From Fen-1308 sp035319125 (GTDB taxonomy: Bacteria > Nitrospirota > Thermodesulfovibrionia > Thermodesulfovibrionales > Dissulfurispiraceae): a stretch of 64,000 nucleotides of DNA. The translations under genes and the position numbers were made by a program. The stretch spans positions 1 to 64,000 of the forward strand of contig DATHDG010000028.1 in assembly GCA_035319125.1 (NCBI GenBank), written 5' to 3'. How positions within the stretch are numbered: the stretch's first letter is position 1; every line of letters begins with the position of its first letter. Below the pieces are notes generated by a model that was not told the DNA's origin, did not search any database, and was given only the letters and a program-made list of their open reading frames with translations. This document shows positions 52,380-61,153 of this stretch, in pieces.

Positions 52380-52856
52380 ATGAATCCGCCTCAAATAATG
52401 ACACACGAGGACTTGAAAAAAGATAAACTCCATAAAGCGGTCAGGAATGTAAATCTTGAGCATAGGAAGAGTCTGACCCGTCTCGAGCGCTTTGCTGTAT
52501 GTATAACAGACAAAGTCGGCTCGATGGGCTTTTTTATCATTATCTTTCTGTGGACATTAATGTGGCTTGGTTGGAACACGCTTGGTCCGCGTGAGTTGAG
52601 ATTTGATCCATATCCTGCATTTGTGTTGTGGCTTTTTTTGTCTAACATGCTTCAGATATTCTTAATGCCTCTTATTATGATAGGCCAGAATCTCCAGGGA
52701 CGGCACTCCGAGGCTCGTGCTCAATCAGATTTCGAAGTCAATGTCAAAGCGGAAAGAGAGATTGATATAATACTGCTGCATCTGGAGCGTCAGAATGATC
52801 TGATTCTGAAAATCCTCGATCATATAGGACAGGGCAAAGGAGGTCAAAATAGCTGA
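52380..52856 (+). CDS. DUF1003 inner-membrane protein
   Basis: The 158-residue protein has two membrane helices (about 47-68 and 82-103) with the DUF1003 core: FAVCITDKVGSMGFFIIIFLW, WNTLGPRELRFDPYPAFVL and LSNMLQIFLMPLIMIGQN. A helical cytoplasmic tail follows (ARAQSDFEVNVKAEREI, LHLERQNDLILKIL). Function is unknown. Its stop overlaps the start of the next gene by one base (TGATG), so the two are translationally coupled. Confidence 0.85.
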   Translation: MNPPQIMTHEDLKKDKLHKAVRNVNLEHRKSLTRLERFAVCITDKVGSMGFFIIIFLWTLMWLGWNTLGPRELRFDPYPAFVLWLFLSNMLQIFLMPLIMIGQNLQGRHSEARAQSDFEVNVKAEREIDIILLHLERQNDLILKILDHIGQGKGGQNS

Positions 52857-53305
52857 TGTTCGGCAATCTTCCGCTGAATTATGAGCTGCAGTTACTGATC
52901 CTTGCTACTGCTCTCGGAAAAACATACAACAATCTTGATGTCTCGTACATTGAAACTTTGCTGGATGACGATATCATTTATGAAAGCCAGCAAGTTCTGG
53001 CGCCTCTTAAAGGGAAAGAAGCGGTGCTTGATTATCTGAGGAAAAAGTTTGTAACGCTGAGAAATACGCCCGGTGCGCAGTTGATCGCCGAACTTGGTTT
53101 CATGGGTAGTCAAGATCGTGCATATATCAAGGCGGCATTTGCTGTTGAGGGTCAGCCGTGTCTGATCCTGTCGCAAGGAGAGAAGGACAGAAAATTAGCA
53201 GTTGTTCTGGTCGAAGGCGTGAAGGGCAAAATTAAACGTGTGGAACTTTGCACGGTAGCTCCGCACTGGTCTCAGGTCCGTGGCACAGGCGAATATCCAG
53301 AATAG
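52856..53305 (+). CDS. NTF2-like fold protein of unknown function
   Basis: The 149-residue protein has a SnoaL/NTF2-like order: an N-terminal helix pair (LDVSYIETLLDDDIIYESQQVL), LKGKEAVLDYLRKKF and beta strands ending IKRVELCTVAP. NTF2-like proteins bind small molecules or act as protein partners. It is coupled to the DUF1003 gene and likely works with it. I do not recognise a specific function. Confidence 0.6.
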   Translation: MFGNLPLNYELQLLILATALGKTYNNLDVSYIETLLDDDIIYESQQVLAPLKGKEAVLDYLRKKFVTLRNTPGAQLIAELGFMGSQDRAYIKAAFAVEGQPCLILSQGEKDRKLAVVLVEGVKGKIKRVELCTVAPHWSQVRGTGEYPE

Positions 53306-53306
53306 G

Positions 53307-54221
53307 CTAAATGTAGGTTAACCAGGAATCGTATTTTGGGTTCTTGCCTTTTACGATATCGAAGAATGCTGTCTGAAGCCTCTTTGTGACCGGACCTGCC
53401 TTGCCTTTGCCTATGGTGCGGTTGTCGAGTTCTCTGATTGGAGTTACCTCTGCAGCCGTGCCTGTGAAAAATGCTTCATCCGAGATATATATTTCGTCAC
53501 GCGTAAAGCGCTGCTCAACTGCTGGAATGCCTAAAGCACAAGCCAGTTTTAGTATGCTGTCTCGGGTTATACCTTCCAGTATCGATGTCAGAGGTGTTGT
53601 TTTGATGACTCCGTTGCGCACGATAAATATGTTTTCCCCGCTGCCTTCAGATACATAACCTTCAGTATCTAGAAGCAGGCCTTCATCATAACCGCCGGTC
53701 ATGGCCTCTTTCTTGGAGAGCTGAGAGTTCACGTAATAGCCGCATACCTTTCCTCGCGACATGTTCGAATTGACATGATTTCTGATGAATGACGAAACTT
53801 TTACCCTAATGCCCTTTTCTATGCCTTCTTCACCAAGATAAGCGCCCCAGGGCCAGGCTGCAATTGCTACTTTGATAGGGTTGTCTTTGGGATAAAGCCC
53901 CATCGCACCGTATCCGATATAAACCAGTGGCCGGATATAACATTCTTCCAATTTGTTAGTCTTGATTGTTTTTATAATGGCAGCCTTTATCTCGTCGCGG
54001 CTGTATGGAATATCAATAAGAAATATATGAGAAGTTTGGAAAAGGCGTTCTATATGCTCGTCCAGCCTGAATATGGCAGATCCCTTCGGTGTTTTGTAGC
54101 AGCGAATGCCTTCAAAGGCTCCCAATCCATAGTGCAGAGTATGTGTTAAAATATGCACATTTGCTTTGTCCCAAGGAACAAGCTTGCCGTCCATCCAAAT
54201 CTTTTCAGTTTTGCTCAGCAT
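53307..54221 (-). CDS. ilvE: Branched-chain amino acid aminotransferase
   Basis: The 304-residue fold-type IV PLP enzyme begins WMDGKLVPWDKANVHILTHTLHYG. It has GLGAFEGIRCY and RPLVYIGYGAMGLYP, the PLP-Lys region NSQLSKKEAMTGGYDE, EGSGENIFIVRNG and FFTGTAAEVTPI. It makes Leu, Ile and Val from 2-oxoacids with Glu. No ribosome binding site is seen; a TTGACA/TATAAA promoter lies so close that the mRNA would be nearly leaderless. It is convergent with the NTF2-like gene. Confidence 0.93.
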   Translation of the reverse strand: MLSKTEKIWMDGKLVPWDKANVHILTHTLHYGLGAFEGIRCYKTPKGSAIFRLDEHIERLFQTSHIFLIDIPYSRDEIKAAIIKTIKTNKLEECYIRPLVYIGYGAMGLYPKDNPIKVAIAAWPWGAYLGEEGIEKGIRVKVSSFIRNHVNSNMSRGKVCGYYVNSQLSKKEAMTGGYDEGLLLDTEGYVSEGSGENIFIVRNGVIKTTPLTSILEGITRDSILKLACALGIPAVEQRFTRDEIYISDEAFFTGTAAEVTPIRELDNRTIGKGKAGPVTKRLQTAFFDIVKGKNPKYDSWLTYI

Positions 54222-54230
54222 AAGTTATTA

Positions 54231-54260
54231 TTTATAGCAGCACTGAGTTATTGCTGTCAA
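54231..54260 (-). promoter_or_regulatory. sigma70 promoter of ilvE, near-leaderless
   Basis: On the minus strand TTGACA (54255-54260) and TATAAA (54231-54236) are separated by 18 bases. The start point would be about 54224, 2-4 nt before the ATG at 54221. Confidence 0.6.
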
Positions 54261-54326
54261 TGCGTAATATGTAAAGGTAAAGACGGGAAAGTTTTCCGCC
54301 TGTCTCTATAAATAGCCCTTGAAGAT

Positions 54327-55679
54327 ATGGAAATAGTCAACGTCATCGGAGGTGGACTTGCCGGCTGCGAAGCCGCATGGCAGGCTGCAAGGATGGCCGT
54401 TAGGGTGCGGCTATATGAGATGAGACCAGTAAAGATGACGGATGCTCATAAGACCTCTGGCCTAGCAGAACTGGTCTGTTCTAACTCCCTCCGCTCGCGG
54501 GAATTATCTACAGGCCCGGGGCTGTTGAAGAAGGAATTGGAAATTGCTGGATCACTGATAATGAAAGCAGCCATAGATTCCAGAGTAGCCGCAGGCACAG
54601 CGCTTGCCGTAGACAGGGCACAATTTTCAATGTTGATCTCACAGTCTATTGAAAGACACCCTCTGATCGAAACCGTCAGAGAGGAAGTAGTCTCAATTCC
54701 ATCAGAAGGAGCAACAATTATTGCTACCGGCCCGCTGACATCAGGAGGCATTGCTGATGCAATGAAAGTTGTGATAGGAGATGATGACCTGCATTTTTAT
54801 GATGCAATAGCACCGATCGTCTCTGCTGAGAGTCTTAATAACTCTAAGGTGTACCTTGCCTCCCGTTATGGTAAAGGCGGTGAGGATTATGTAAATTGCC
54901 CTTTGAGCATGTCAGAATATGACAGATTCTTCGAAGCATTGCTACAGGCTGATTCCTTTGCTGCACGCGAGTTTGAAGATATAAAGGTTTTTGAAGGCTG
55001 CATGCCTGTAGAGGTGATGGCGCGCAGGGGTAGAGATACCCTGAGATTTGGACCGCTGAAACCAGTAGGACTTCCTGACCCTCGTACGGGCAGGATTCCA
55101 TATGCTGTTGTCCAACTGAGACCCGAAAACAAGGCACGGACGGCTTTCAATATGGTTGGTTTTCAGACGCGTCTTAAACAGCAAGACCAGAAGTCGGTAT
55201 TCCGTCTGATCCCTGGACTTGACCAGGCTGAATTTTTTCGTTTTGGCAGTATACACAGAAATACTTATTTAAATTCGCCAAGACATCTGAACATAGACCT
55301 CGCTGTTAAAGAGTTTAGTGCTGACGGTATATGCAGGCGGAGGGTTTATTGTGCGGGTCAAATTACCGGAGTGGAAGGATATATCGAATCTGCCGCCATT
55401 GGACTGCTTGCCGGTATCTCGGCAGCGATGAGCGTTAAAGGGCAGAATTTTCCACCTCCTCCGAGGGCCTCAGCTCACGGTTCTCTTCTTGCACATCTTA
55501 TTGATTCCGACCCTAAGAACTTTGTGCCGAGCAACATTAACTTTGGTTTGCTGCCTGTTGACGACACGTTGACGAGATTACGCGACAAGCGGTTGCGTCG
55601 CCAAGAAATGGCTGCAAAGGCGGTCGAACAATGGTCGGAATACATCGATATGCTCAAGAAGGAGTATGCTTTAAAGTGA
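54327..55679 (+). CDS. trmFO: tRNA uracil-54 C5-methyltransferase, folate/FAD-dependent
   Basis: The 450-residue flavoprotein begins with the FAD motif VIGGGLAGCEAAWQAA. It has LYEMRPVKMTDAHKT, ELVCSNSLRS, FEGCMPVEVMARRGRDTLRFGPLKPVGL, NMVGFQTRLK and CAGQITGVEGYIESAA. It methylates U54 of tRNA using methylenetetrahydrofolate. It heads the plus-strand series trmFO-xerC-hslV-hslU-rlpA-argB. xerC starts at or overlaps its stop. Confidence 0.96.
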   Translation: MEIVNVIGGGLAGCEAAWQAARMAVRVRLYEMRPVKMTDAHKTSGLAELVCSNSLRSRELSTGPGLLKKELEIAGSLIMKAAIDSRVAAGTALAVDRAQFSMLISQSIERHPLIETVREEVVSIPSEGATIIATGPLTSGGIADAMKVVIGDDDLHFYDAIAPIVSAESLNNSKVYLASRYGKGGEDYVNCPLSMSEYDRFFEALLQADSFAAREFEDIKVFEGCMPVEVMARRGRDTLRFGPLKPVGLPDPRTGRIPYAVVQLRPENKARTAFNMVGFQTRLKQQDQKSVFRLIPGLDQAEFFRFGSIHRNTYLNSPRHLNIDLAVKEFSADGICRRRVYCAGQITGVEGYIESAAIGLLAGISAAMSVKGQNFPPPPRASAHGSLLAHLIDSDPKNFVPSNINFGLLPVDDTLTRLRDKRLRRQEMAAKAVEQWSEYIDMLKKEYALK

Positions 55680-56590
55680 AAGGAATGTCTTCATATATTG
55701 AGAAATTCCTAAGATATCTTGAGGTGGAGCGAGGGGTTTCAGCACATACAATCAGGGCTTATAAAAAAGACTTGAAGGTCTTTTCTGACTATTGCCAGTC
55801 CGAGCCGCAGGAAGTCGAGATGATAGATATAAGAGGATTCCTGTCGGCTCAGATGGGTAAGAACAAGGCTAAATCAACAGTTGCAAGAAGGCTGGCAACC
55901 CTGAGGTCTTTCTTCAAATACCTTTACCAGGAAGGCTTTGTTAAGATCAATTATGCAAAGCTGGTGCCGTCGCCTAAGACTCCTAAACACTTGCCATCCT
56001 TCCTGGATGTTGATGATGTTTTTGGACTTGTTAAATCGCCTAATGGTATAGGGCTTCTTCCTGTGCGAGACAGGGCAATCCTTGAGATTCTATATTCCAG
56101 CGGTTTAAGAGTAGGCGAGGTAGCGGGTCTAAATACAGATGACCTTAATGTCAGGGAAGGGCTTGTCAAGGCAAGAGGCAAGGGGAAAAAAGAGAGAATA
56201 GTTCCTGTTGGAAACAAAGCAATCGAAGCCCTCAAGTCGTATCTTATTGAGAGGGCGCTTTTCAAGAGGAAGTCCGCAGATACGGCAGACCAGGCATTGT
56301 TTCTGAATAAGAGTGGAAAACGGTTGACCGATAGGCAAATAAGGCGTATAGTAGTGAAGTATGCAAGGGCTATCGGCATAGACGGGCAGATTGGACCCCA
56401 TACGCTCAGACATACTTTTGCTACGCATCTTCTGACGGGTGGAGCCGATCTGAGAGTTATTCAGGAACTCCTGGGCCATTCATCGCTGTCGACTACACAG
56501 AAGTATACGCATTTGGATGTAGGGCATCTTATTGATGTGTATGACAAGGCTCATCCCTTTGCAGATGAAGAACAAGGAGGTAAAAAATAG
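55676..56590 (+). CDS. xerC: Tyrosine recombinase XerC
   Basis: The protein of about 304 residues has an N-terminal SAM-like core-binding domain (EKFLRYLEVERGVSAHTIRAYKKDL in two parts) and a catalytic domain: Arg in YSSGLRVGEVAGL, Lys in GKGKKERIVPVG, HTLRHTFATHLL, then LLGHSSLSTTQKYTHL with His and the nucleophile Tyr. It resolves chromosome dimers at dif with XerD. A GTG at 55676 overlapping the trmFO stop is one start; ATG at 55685 is the other. No phage or integron genes surround it, and the context is housekeeping. Confidence 0.92.
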   Translation: MKGMSSYIEKFLRYLEVERGVSAHTIRAYKKDLKVFSDYCQSEPQEVEMIDIRGFLSAQMGKNKAKSTVARRLATLRSFFKYLYQEGFVKINYAKLVPSPKTPKHLPSFLDVDDVFGLVKSPNGIGLLPVRDRAILEILYSSGLRVGEVAGLNTDDLNVREGLVKARGKGKKERIVPVGNKAIEALKSYLIERALFKRKSADTADQALFLNKSGKRLTDRQIRRIVVKYARAIGIDGQIGPHTLRHTFATHLLTGGADLRVIQELLGHSSLSTTQKYTHLDVGHLIDVYDKAHPFADEEQGGKK

Positions 56591-57124
56591 ATGTTCCACG
56601 GAACTACGATTTTATGCGTCAGACGGAATGATCGAGTGGCAATGGCGAGTGATGGCCAGGTCACCATGGGAAACACCGTTTTAAAGCATAACGCAAAAAA
56701 GATAAGGAGGATGTACAACGATAAAGTTCTAGGTGGTTTTGCGGGTGCAACGGCAGATGCATTCACCTTATTTGAAAAGTTTGAAGGCAAGCTTGAAACA
56801 TACAAGGGCAATTTGACTAGGGCTGCGGTTGAACTGGCTAAGGATTGGAGGACAGACAAAATTTTGAGGCGGCTTGAAGCTCTGCTTGTGGTATCTGACG
56901 CCAAGCACACTTTGATACTGTCTGGCACAGGCGATGTGATAGAGCCTGAAAGCGGAATAGCAGCCATAGGATCGGGGGGGCCATATGCTCAGGCTGCAGC
57001 CCGTGCCCTTCTTGACAATACCGATATGCATGCAGCGGAAATTGTCAAGAAGGCGATGGAAATCGCGGCCGATATTTGCATATACACTAATAAGCACATC
57101 ACTTTAGAGGAATTGCATGGATAA
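56591..57124 (+). CDS. hslV: HslV, ATP-dependent protease subunit
   Basis: The 177-residue proteasome-like peptidase begins MFHGTTILCVRR. The catalytic N-terminal Thr of the mature protein is T5, exposed after removal of MFHG. It also has MASDGQVTMGNTVLKHNAKKI and GFAGATADAFTLFE. It forms a double hexamer capped by HslU. It overlaps hslU by 8 bp. Confidence 0.96.
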   Translation: MFHGTTILCVRRNDRVAMASDGQVTMGNTVLKHNAKKIRRMYNDKVLGGFAGATADAFTLFEKFEGKLETYKGNLTRAAVELAKDWRTDKILRRLEALLVVSDAKHTLILSGTGDVIEPESGIAAIGSGGPYAQAAARALLDNTDMHAAEIVKKAMEIAADICIYTNKHITLEELHG

Positions 57125-58457
57125 CCTTACGCCAAAACGGATAGTAGAAGAACTTAATAAATATATAATCGGGCAGGAGAAAGCTAAGAAGGCGGTAGCT
57201 ATTGCCATGCGAAACAGATGGCGGCGCCAGAATCTGCCTGCTGATCTCAAAGATGAAGTCTTGCCGAAAAATATAGTAATGATAGGCAGTACGGGAATCG
57301 GCAAAACGGAGATTGCTCGAAGATTAGCAAAGCTCGACAATGCCCCGTTTATCAAAGTTGAGGCTTCGAAATTTACAGAGGTTGGATATGTCGGACGGGA
57401 TGTGGAATCCATAATCAGGGATTTGACCGAGATTGCCATGGGCATGGTAAAGACGGAACAGATGGCTATAGTCCGAGAGAAAGCCAAGGTTCTTGCCGAG
57501 GATCGACTCCTTGATATCCTGCTGCCGATCCAGAAGCAGCCCAAGGACACAGCGGATGAAGCTGAAGACAAAGACCATTACAAAGATACCCGTGAGAGGC
57601 TGCGCGAACAGCTCCGGTCAGGCAAGCTCGATTCCAGATATGTGGATATAGAAGTCAAAGAAAAGTCTATGCCCTTTGGCGTGATATCAAATGTTGCCCT
57701 TGAAGAGCTTGAGATCAATCTGAAGGAGATGATGGGGAGTTTTCTGCCGGAAAAATCGAAACGCAAGAAGGTGAAGGTGCCTGAAGCCATTGCAATACTC
57801 ACTCAGGAAGAGTCAAATAAGCTGGTAGATATGGAAAAGGTTACGAAGGAAGCGATTGAACGAACCGAACAGTCAGGCATAGTCTTTATCGATGAAATAG
57901 ACAAAATAGCAAGCCGCGGGCATGGTCAGGGGCCGGATGTTTCCAGAGAAGGCGTGCAGCGCGACCTCCTGCCTATTGTTGAAGGCTCTACGGTAACTAC
58001 GAAGCACGGCCCGGTCAGAACCGAGCATATCCTTTTTATCGCAGCCGGCGCATTCCATATGGCAAAGCCGTCGGACTTGATACCTGAACTTCAGGGAAGA
58101 TTCCCGATACGCGTTGAACTGGAGTCTCTGGGAAAGGACGATTTTGTCAGGATATTGACTGAACCGCATAATGCGCTTATAAAGCAGTATGCCGGCCTGC
58201 TTGAAACGGAAGGCGTCAAGTTATCATTTAAGGATGATGCCATTGACGAACTGGCAGCCATTGCGGCTGTTGTCAATGAGAAGACTGAAAATATCGGGGC
58301 GAGGAGGCTCCACACTGTTTTAGAGAGACTTCTTGAAGATGTGTCATTCAATGCACCTGATATGAAAAATGTGTCTGTAGACATAGACCGCGCATTTGTA
58401 AAGCAAAAATTGTCCGATATTGTAAAGGACGAAGACCTCAGCAGATATATTCTTTAA
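57117..58457 (+). CDS. hslU: HslU, ATPase subunit of the HslVU protease
   Basis: The 446-residue AAA+ unfoldase starts LTPKRIVEELNKYIIGQEKAKKAV. It has Walker A GSTGIGKTEIARRLA, the GYVGRDVES pore loop, an I-domain (about 110-240), Walker B IVFIDEIDKIA, and the C-terminal RRLHTVLERLLEDVSF with the tail LSRYIL that docks into HslV. It unfolds proteins for HslV. Confidence 0.97.
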   Translation: MDNLTPKRIVEELNKYIIGQEKAKKAVAIAMRNRWRRQNLPADLKDEVLPKNIVMIGSTGIGKTEIARRLAKLDNAPFIKVEASKFTEVGYVGRDVESIIRDLTEIAMGMVKTEQMAIVREKAKVLAEDRLLDILLPIQKQPKDTADEAEDKDHYKDTRERLREQLRSGKLDSRYVDIEVKEKSMPFGVISNVALEELEINLKEMMGSFLPEKSKRKKVKVPEAIAILTQEESNKLVDMEKVTKEAIERTEQSGIVFIDEIDKIASRGHGQGPDVSREGVQRDLLPIVEGSTVTTKHGPVRTEHILFIAAGAFHMAKPSDLIPELQGRFPIRVELESLGKDDFVRILTEPHNALIKQYAGLLETEGVKLSFKDDAIDELAAIAAVVNEKTENIGARRLHTVLERLLEDVSFNAPDMKNVSVDIDRAFVKQKLSDIVKDEDLSRYIL

Positions 58458-58470
58458 GGACGCGTGCCAA

Positions 58471-59217
58471 GTGAAGACTATTGCACATAACAAGACAATG
58501 TATATTATCGGCTTGGGTGCACTGTCGCTTGCTTTGCTCACATCCTGTGCCGCATCTAAACATGTTGAGAAGCCGACATCAATTCCTGCCGGACAAGAAA
58601 TAGAGGTGCGTCCAGATGAAGGCCGAACGGCTGAGTTCGTGGAAAGCAAGGGGGAGAAGAAAAACTGTTATGCGTCGTGGTACGGCCGCGAGTTCCATGG
58701 CAAGCCTACAGCATCAGGTGAAAATTTCAACATGTTTGCTCTCACGTGTGCGCACCGCGACTATGCTTTAGGAACAAAACTCAGGGTAAGCAATCCTGCT
58801 AACGGTCGCGAGGTCGAATGCATTGTTAATGACCGGGGGCCGTTCGCCGGCGGTCGTGATATAGATTTGTCATATGCTGCTGCGAAGAAGATAGGGCTTA
58901 TCGGGCCAGGCGTGGCCATGGTTGAGATAGAACCGCTCGGCAGATATACAAGGTATGTAAAAGATGTCAAATATGGCCGTCTGGATGGCCAGATAATTAC
59001 AATCCAGATAGGGTCATTCAGAGAAGAGGCCAACGCTCGAAGGCTGAAGAAGGGTCTCGACCTGCATTACCAGGGAATATATATAATGCAGGCAACTATA
59101 GGTAGCGATAATTACTACAGGGTTAGAATCGGTAAATTCTCTAACAGCTCTGATGCGGCTCAACTGGCAAAAGCACTGGCTCAGGAGGGCTACAGTGTTC
59201 TGATTACCAAATATTAG
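58471..59217 (+). CDS. rlpA: RlpA-like septal lipoprotein with SPOR domain
   Basis: The 248-residue protein has a lipoprotein signal (LGALSLALLTSCAAS, lipobox LTSC), the RlpA double-psi beta-barrel (CYASWYGREFHGKPTASGE, LPFGT-like ALGTKLRVSNPANGR, VNDRGPF, RDIDLSYAAAKKIGL) and a C-terminal SPOR domain (about 170-248, ITIQIGSFREEANARRLKKG). It cleaves denuded peptidoglycan glycan strands at the septum. The GTG at 58471 is used; ATG at 58498 is an alternative. It lies between hslU and argB in one direction. Confidence 0.93.
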   Translation: MKTIAHNKTMYIIGLGALSLALLTSCAASKHVEKPTSIPAGQEIEVRPDEGRTAEFVESKGEKKNCYASWYGREFHGKPTASGENFNMFALTCAHRDYALGTKLRVSNPANGREVECIVNDRGPFAGGRDIDLSYAAAKKIGLIGPGVAMVEIEPLGRYTRYVKDVKYGRLDGQIITIQIGSFREEANARRLKKGLDLHYQGIYIMQATIGSDNYYRVRIGKFSNSSDAAQLAKALAQEGYSVLITKY

Positions 59218-59232
59218 ATTTAGGGCATCAGC

Positions 59233-60120
59233 ATGGGAGATATGATGAAGAAACTTCTGGAAAAAGCAAATATACTTATCGAATCTCTGCCTTATATACG
59301 GAACTTCTATGGAAAGACCTTTGTAATAAAGTATGGAGGTGCAGCGCAGATTGACGACACTCTGAAGAAATGCTTTGCACAGGATGTCGTACTATTCAAC
59401 TTCATAGGGATACGTACCGTTATAGTGCATGGCGGTGGACCAAAGATAAGCGAAACGATGAAACGAATGGGCAAGGAGCCGACCTTCGTTCAGGGTCAGA
59501 GGGTTACCGACAGAGAGACTATGGATATTGTTGAGATGGTGCTGGGAGGACTCATCAACAAGGAGATCGTTTCCCTTATAAATGGTCACGGGGGCAGGGC
59601 TGTCGGACTGAGCGGCAAGGATGCCGGACTTATCAGGGCCAAGAAGAAGCTTTTGAAGAAAGGATCCAAGAAAGATGAGGAGTTAATAGATATAGGGCTG
59701 GTCGGCGAAGTGCAGGAAATAAATCCGTCAATACTGAACGCACTTGAGAGGGATGGCTTTATTCCTGTCATATCGCCTATTGGAGTCAGGAGGACCGGAG
59801 AAGCCTTGAATATCAACGCCGATTACGTTGCGTCGGCAATTGCATCGGCGCTGAAAGCTGAAAAGCTGGTTCTACTTACGGATGTGCCCGGAATAAAGGA
59901 CGGCGAGGGCAATGTGATGTCTACGCTTAACAAGCTGGAGATTATGGAACTGATCAATGAAGGAATTGTAAGCGGAGGAATGCTTCCCAAAGTGCAGGCC
60001 TGTACAAACGCAATTGATAGTGGTGTTATGAAAACGCATATTGTTGATGGGCGGGTGCCCCATAGTCTTCTGCTGGAGATATTTACCAATGAAGGCATCG
60101 GCACAGAGATAATTGCTTAA
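59233..60120 (+). CDS. argB: Acetylglutamate kinase
   Basis: The 295-residue amino-acid kinase has KYGGAAQID, VIVHGGGPKISETMKRMG, GQRVTDRETMDIVEMVLGG, GLSGKDAGL, GDVGEV-like GLVGEVQEINP and NINADYVASAIASAL. It phosphorylates N-acetylglutamate in arginine synthesis. An ATG at 59242 is an alternative start. No other arg gene is next to it. The following gene starts right after its stop. Confidence 0.95.
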   Translation: MGDMMKKLLEKANILIESLPYIRNFYGKTFVIKYGGAAQIDDTLKKCFAQDVVLFNFIGIRTVIVHGGGPKISETMKRMGKEPTFVQGQRVTDRETMDIVEMVLGGLINKEIVSLINGHGGRAVGLSGKDAGLIRAKKKLLKKGSKKDEELIDIGLVGEVQEINPSILNALERDGFIPVISPIGVRRTGEALNINADYVASAIASALKAEKLVLLTDVPGIKDGEGNVMSTLNKLEIMELINEGIVSGGMLPKVQACTNAIDSGVMKTHIVDGRVPHSLLLEIFTNEGIGTEIIA

Positions 60121-61017
60121 GTGGCAAAAGAACAGAAAAAGATTATTGTAGATAACGCGATAAGAATAGCGCGAGACACTCATAGCGAGAAACTCTTTTT
60201 ATTCCTTAACACTGAAAGCTCCTGCCGCTGGTTTTCTAAAACTGCTTTTCCAGACCGCAATGATATTGTCGTTGTGGTTCCGGATAGACTTAGACTGACA
60301 GACGTAGATCTTTGCAAGAAGTGTGTTGCTGTCATAAGGAGCTGGACAGGAAATCAAACCCGCTTTTCGAGGATCAAATATGCCTTTCTGCAAGGTGTAA
60401 TGCAGGGCATTATAACAGCGGATAGTAAAGTGGTTTGTGTTCTAGGCCCTTACGATAAGGGGCATCTCGATACTATAACTATACATGACCTTAGCCTATC
60501 ATGGAGCGAAGACTTCCCATTTGATGTTCATGCCATTATTGAACATGAAGCATTCCATACGATCATGGCTGTTCTGGAAATAGCCTTGGATATCGGGGCG
60601 TTGGGAAGGGAAGGCAAGTCAGTCGGCACCATATTCGTCATAGGTGATTCTGCCGGCGTAATGAAAATGTCACATCAGGTGGTTTTCAATCCGTTTAAAG
60701 GATATCCAGCGATTGAGCGATTGATTACTCTGCCGGAAGTAGTAGAAAGCATCAAGGAATTGGCCAAGCTTGACGGAGCGATCGTAATCAATGAGGAAGG
60801 CGTCGCTGAAGCGGCCGGTCGCTTCCTGGAGGGCGCCGGTACGGTCTCAAAAAAGCTTCGCGGCCTGGGTGCCCGACATAGATCTGCCGCTGGAATTACC
60901 CGCCGAACGCAAGCAATCGCTATAGTTGTGTCAGAAAGCACAGGCAGGGTGACAGTGTTTATAAAAGGCAAGGTAATAGCCACGCTTGAACCGATAATCA
61001 GCAGGCGTATGGTGTAA
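60121..61017 (+). CDS. Diadenylate cyclase, DacZ-type (c-di-AMP synthase)
   Basis: The 298-residue protein ends in a DAC (DisA_N) domain (about 130-290): GREGKSVGTIFVIGD at 162-176, the catalytic DGA at 218-220 and RHR at 252-254 (GLGARHRSAAGIT). These motifs bind ATP and form cyclic-di-AMP. The N-terminal ~120 residues (IIVDNAIRIARD ... LFLFLNTESSCRWFSK ... IVVVVPD) look like the pyruvate-kinase C-terminal-type domain that precedes DAC in DacZ proteins of archaea and some bacteria. There is no membrane helix, unlike CdaA, and no DNA-binding part, unlike DisA. It starts with GTG directly after the argB stop and is likely cotranscribed. Confidence 0.82.
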   Translation: MAKEQKKIIVDNAIRIARDTHSEKLFLFLNTESSCRWFSKTAFPDRNDIVVVVPDRLRLTDVDLCKKCVAVIRSWTGNQTRFSRIKYAFLQGVMQGIITADSKVVCVLGPYDKGHLDTITIHDLSLSWSEDFPFDVHAIIEHEAFHTIMAVLEIALDIGALGREGKSVGTIFVIGDSAGVMKMSHQVVFNPFKGYPAIERLITLPEVVESIKELAKLDGAIVINEEGVAEAAGRFLEGAGTVSKKLRGLGARHRSAAGITRRTQAIAIVVSESTGRVTVFIKGKVIATLEPIISRRMV

Positions 61018-61096
61018 CCCGTCCAGTTCATTCAGCCGTAATTATCGTGGAATTTCTAACTCCGCAAGTCACTTTCAATACCGGCGTTCTGACTTC

Positions 61097-61125
61097 TTGC
61101 CACAAATCCTATAACACGTTATATT
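61097..61125 (+). promoter_or_regulatory. sigma70 promoter of wrbA
   Basis: TTGCCA (61097-61102) and TATATT (61120-61125) are spaced by 17 bases. The start point near 61132 gives a short leader containing AAGGAGG before the ATG at 61154. Confidence 0.55.
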
Positions 61126-61153
61126 GATATTTGTACATCTAAAGGAGGACGAA

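Noticed and set aside
55676..56590. Tyrosine recombinase as sign of a prophage or integron
   Set aside because: It lies in the conserved trmFO-xerC-hslVU order, has XerC length and motifs, and no mobile genes are near.
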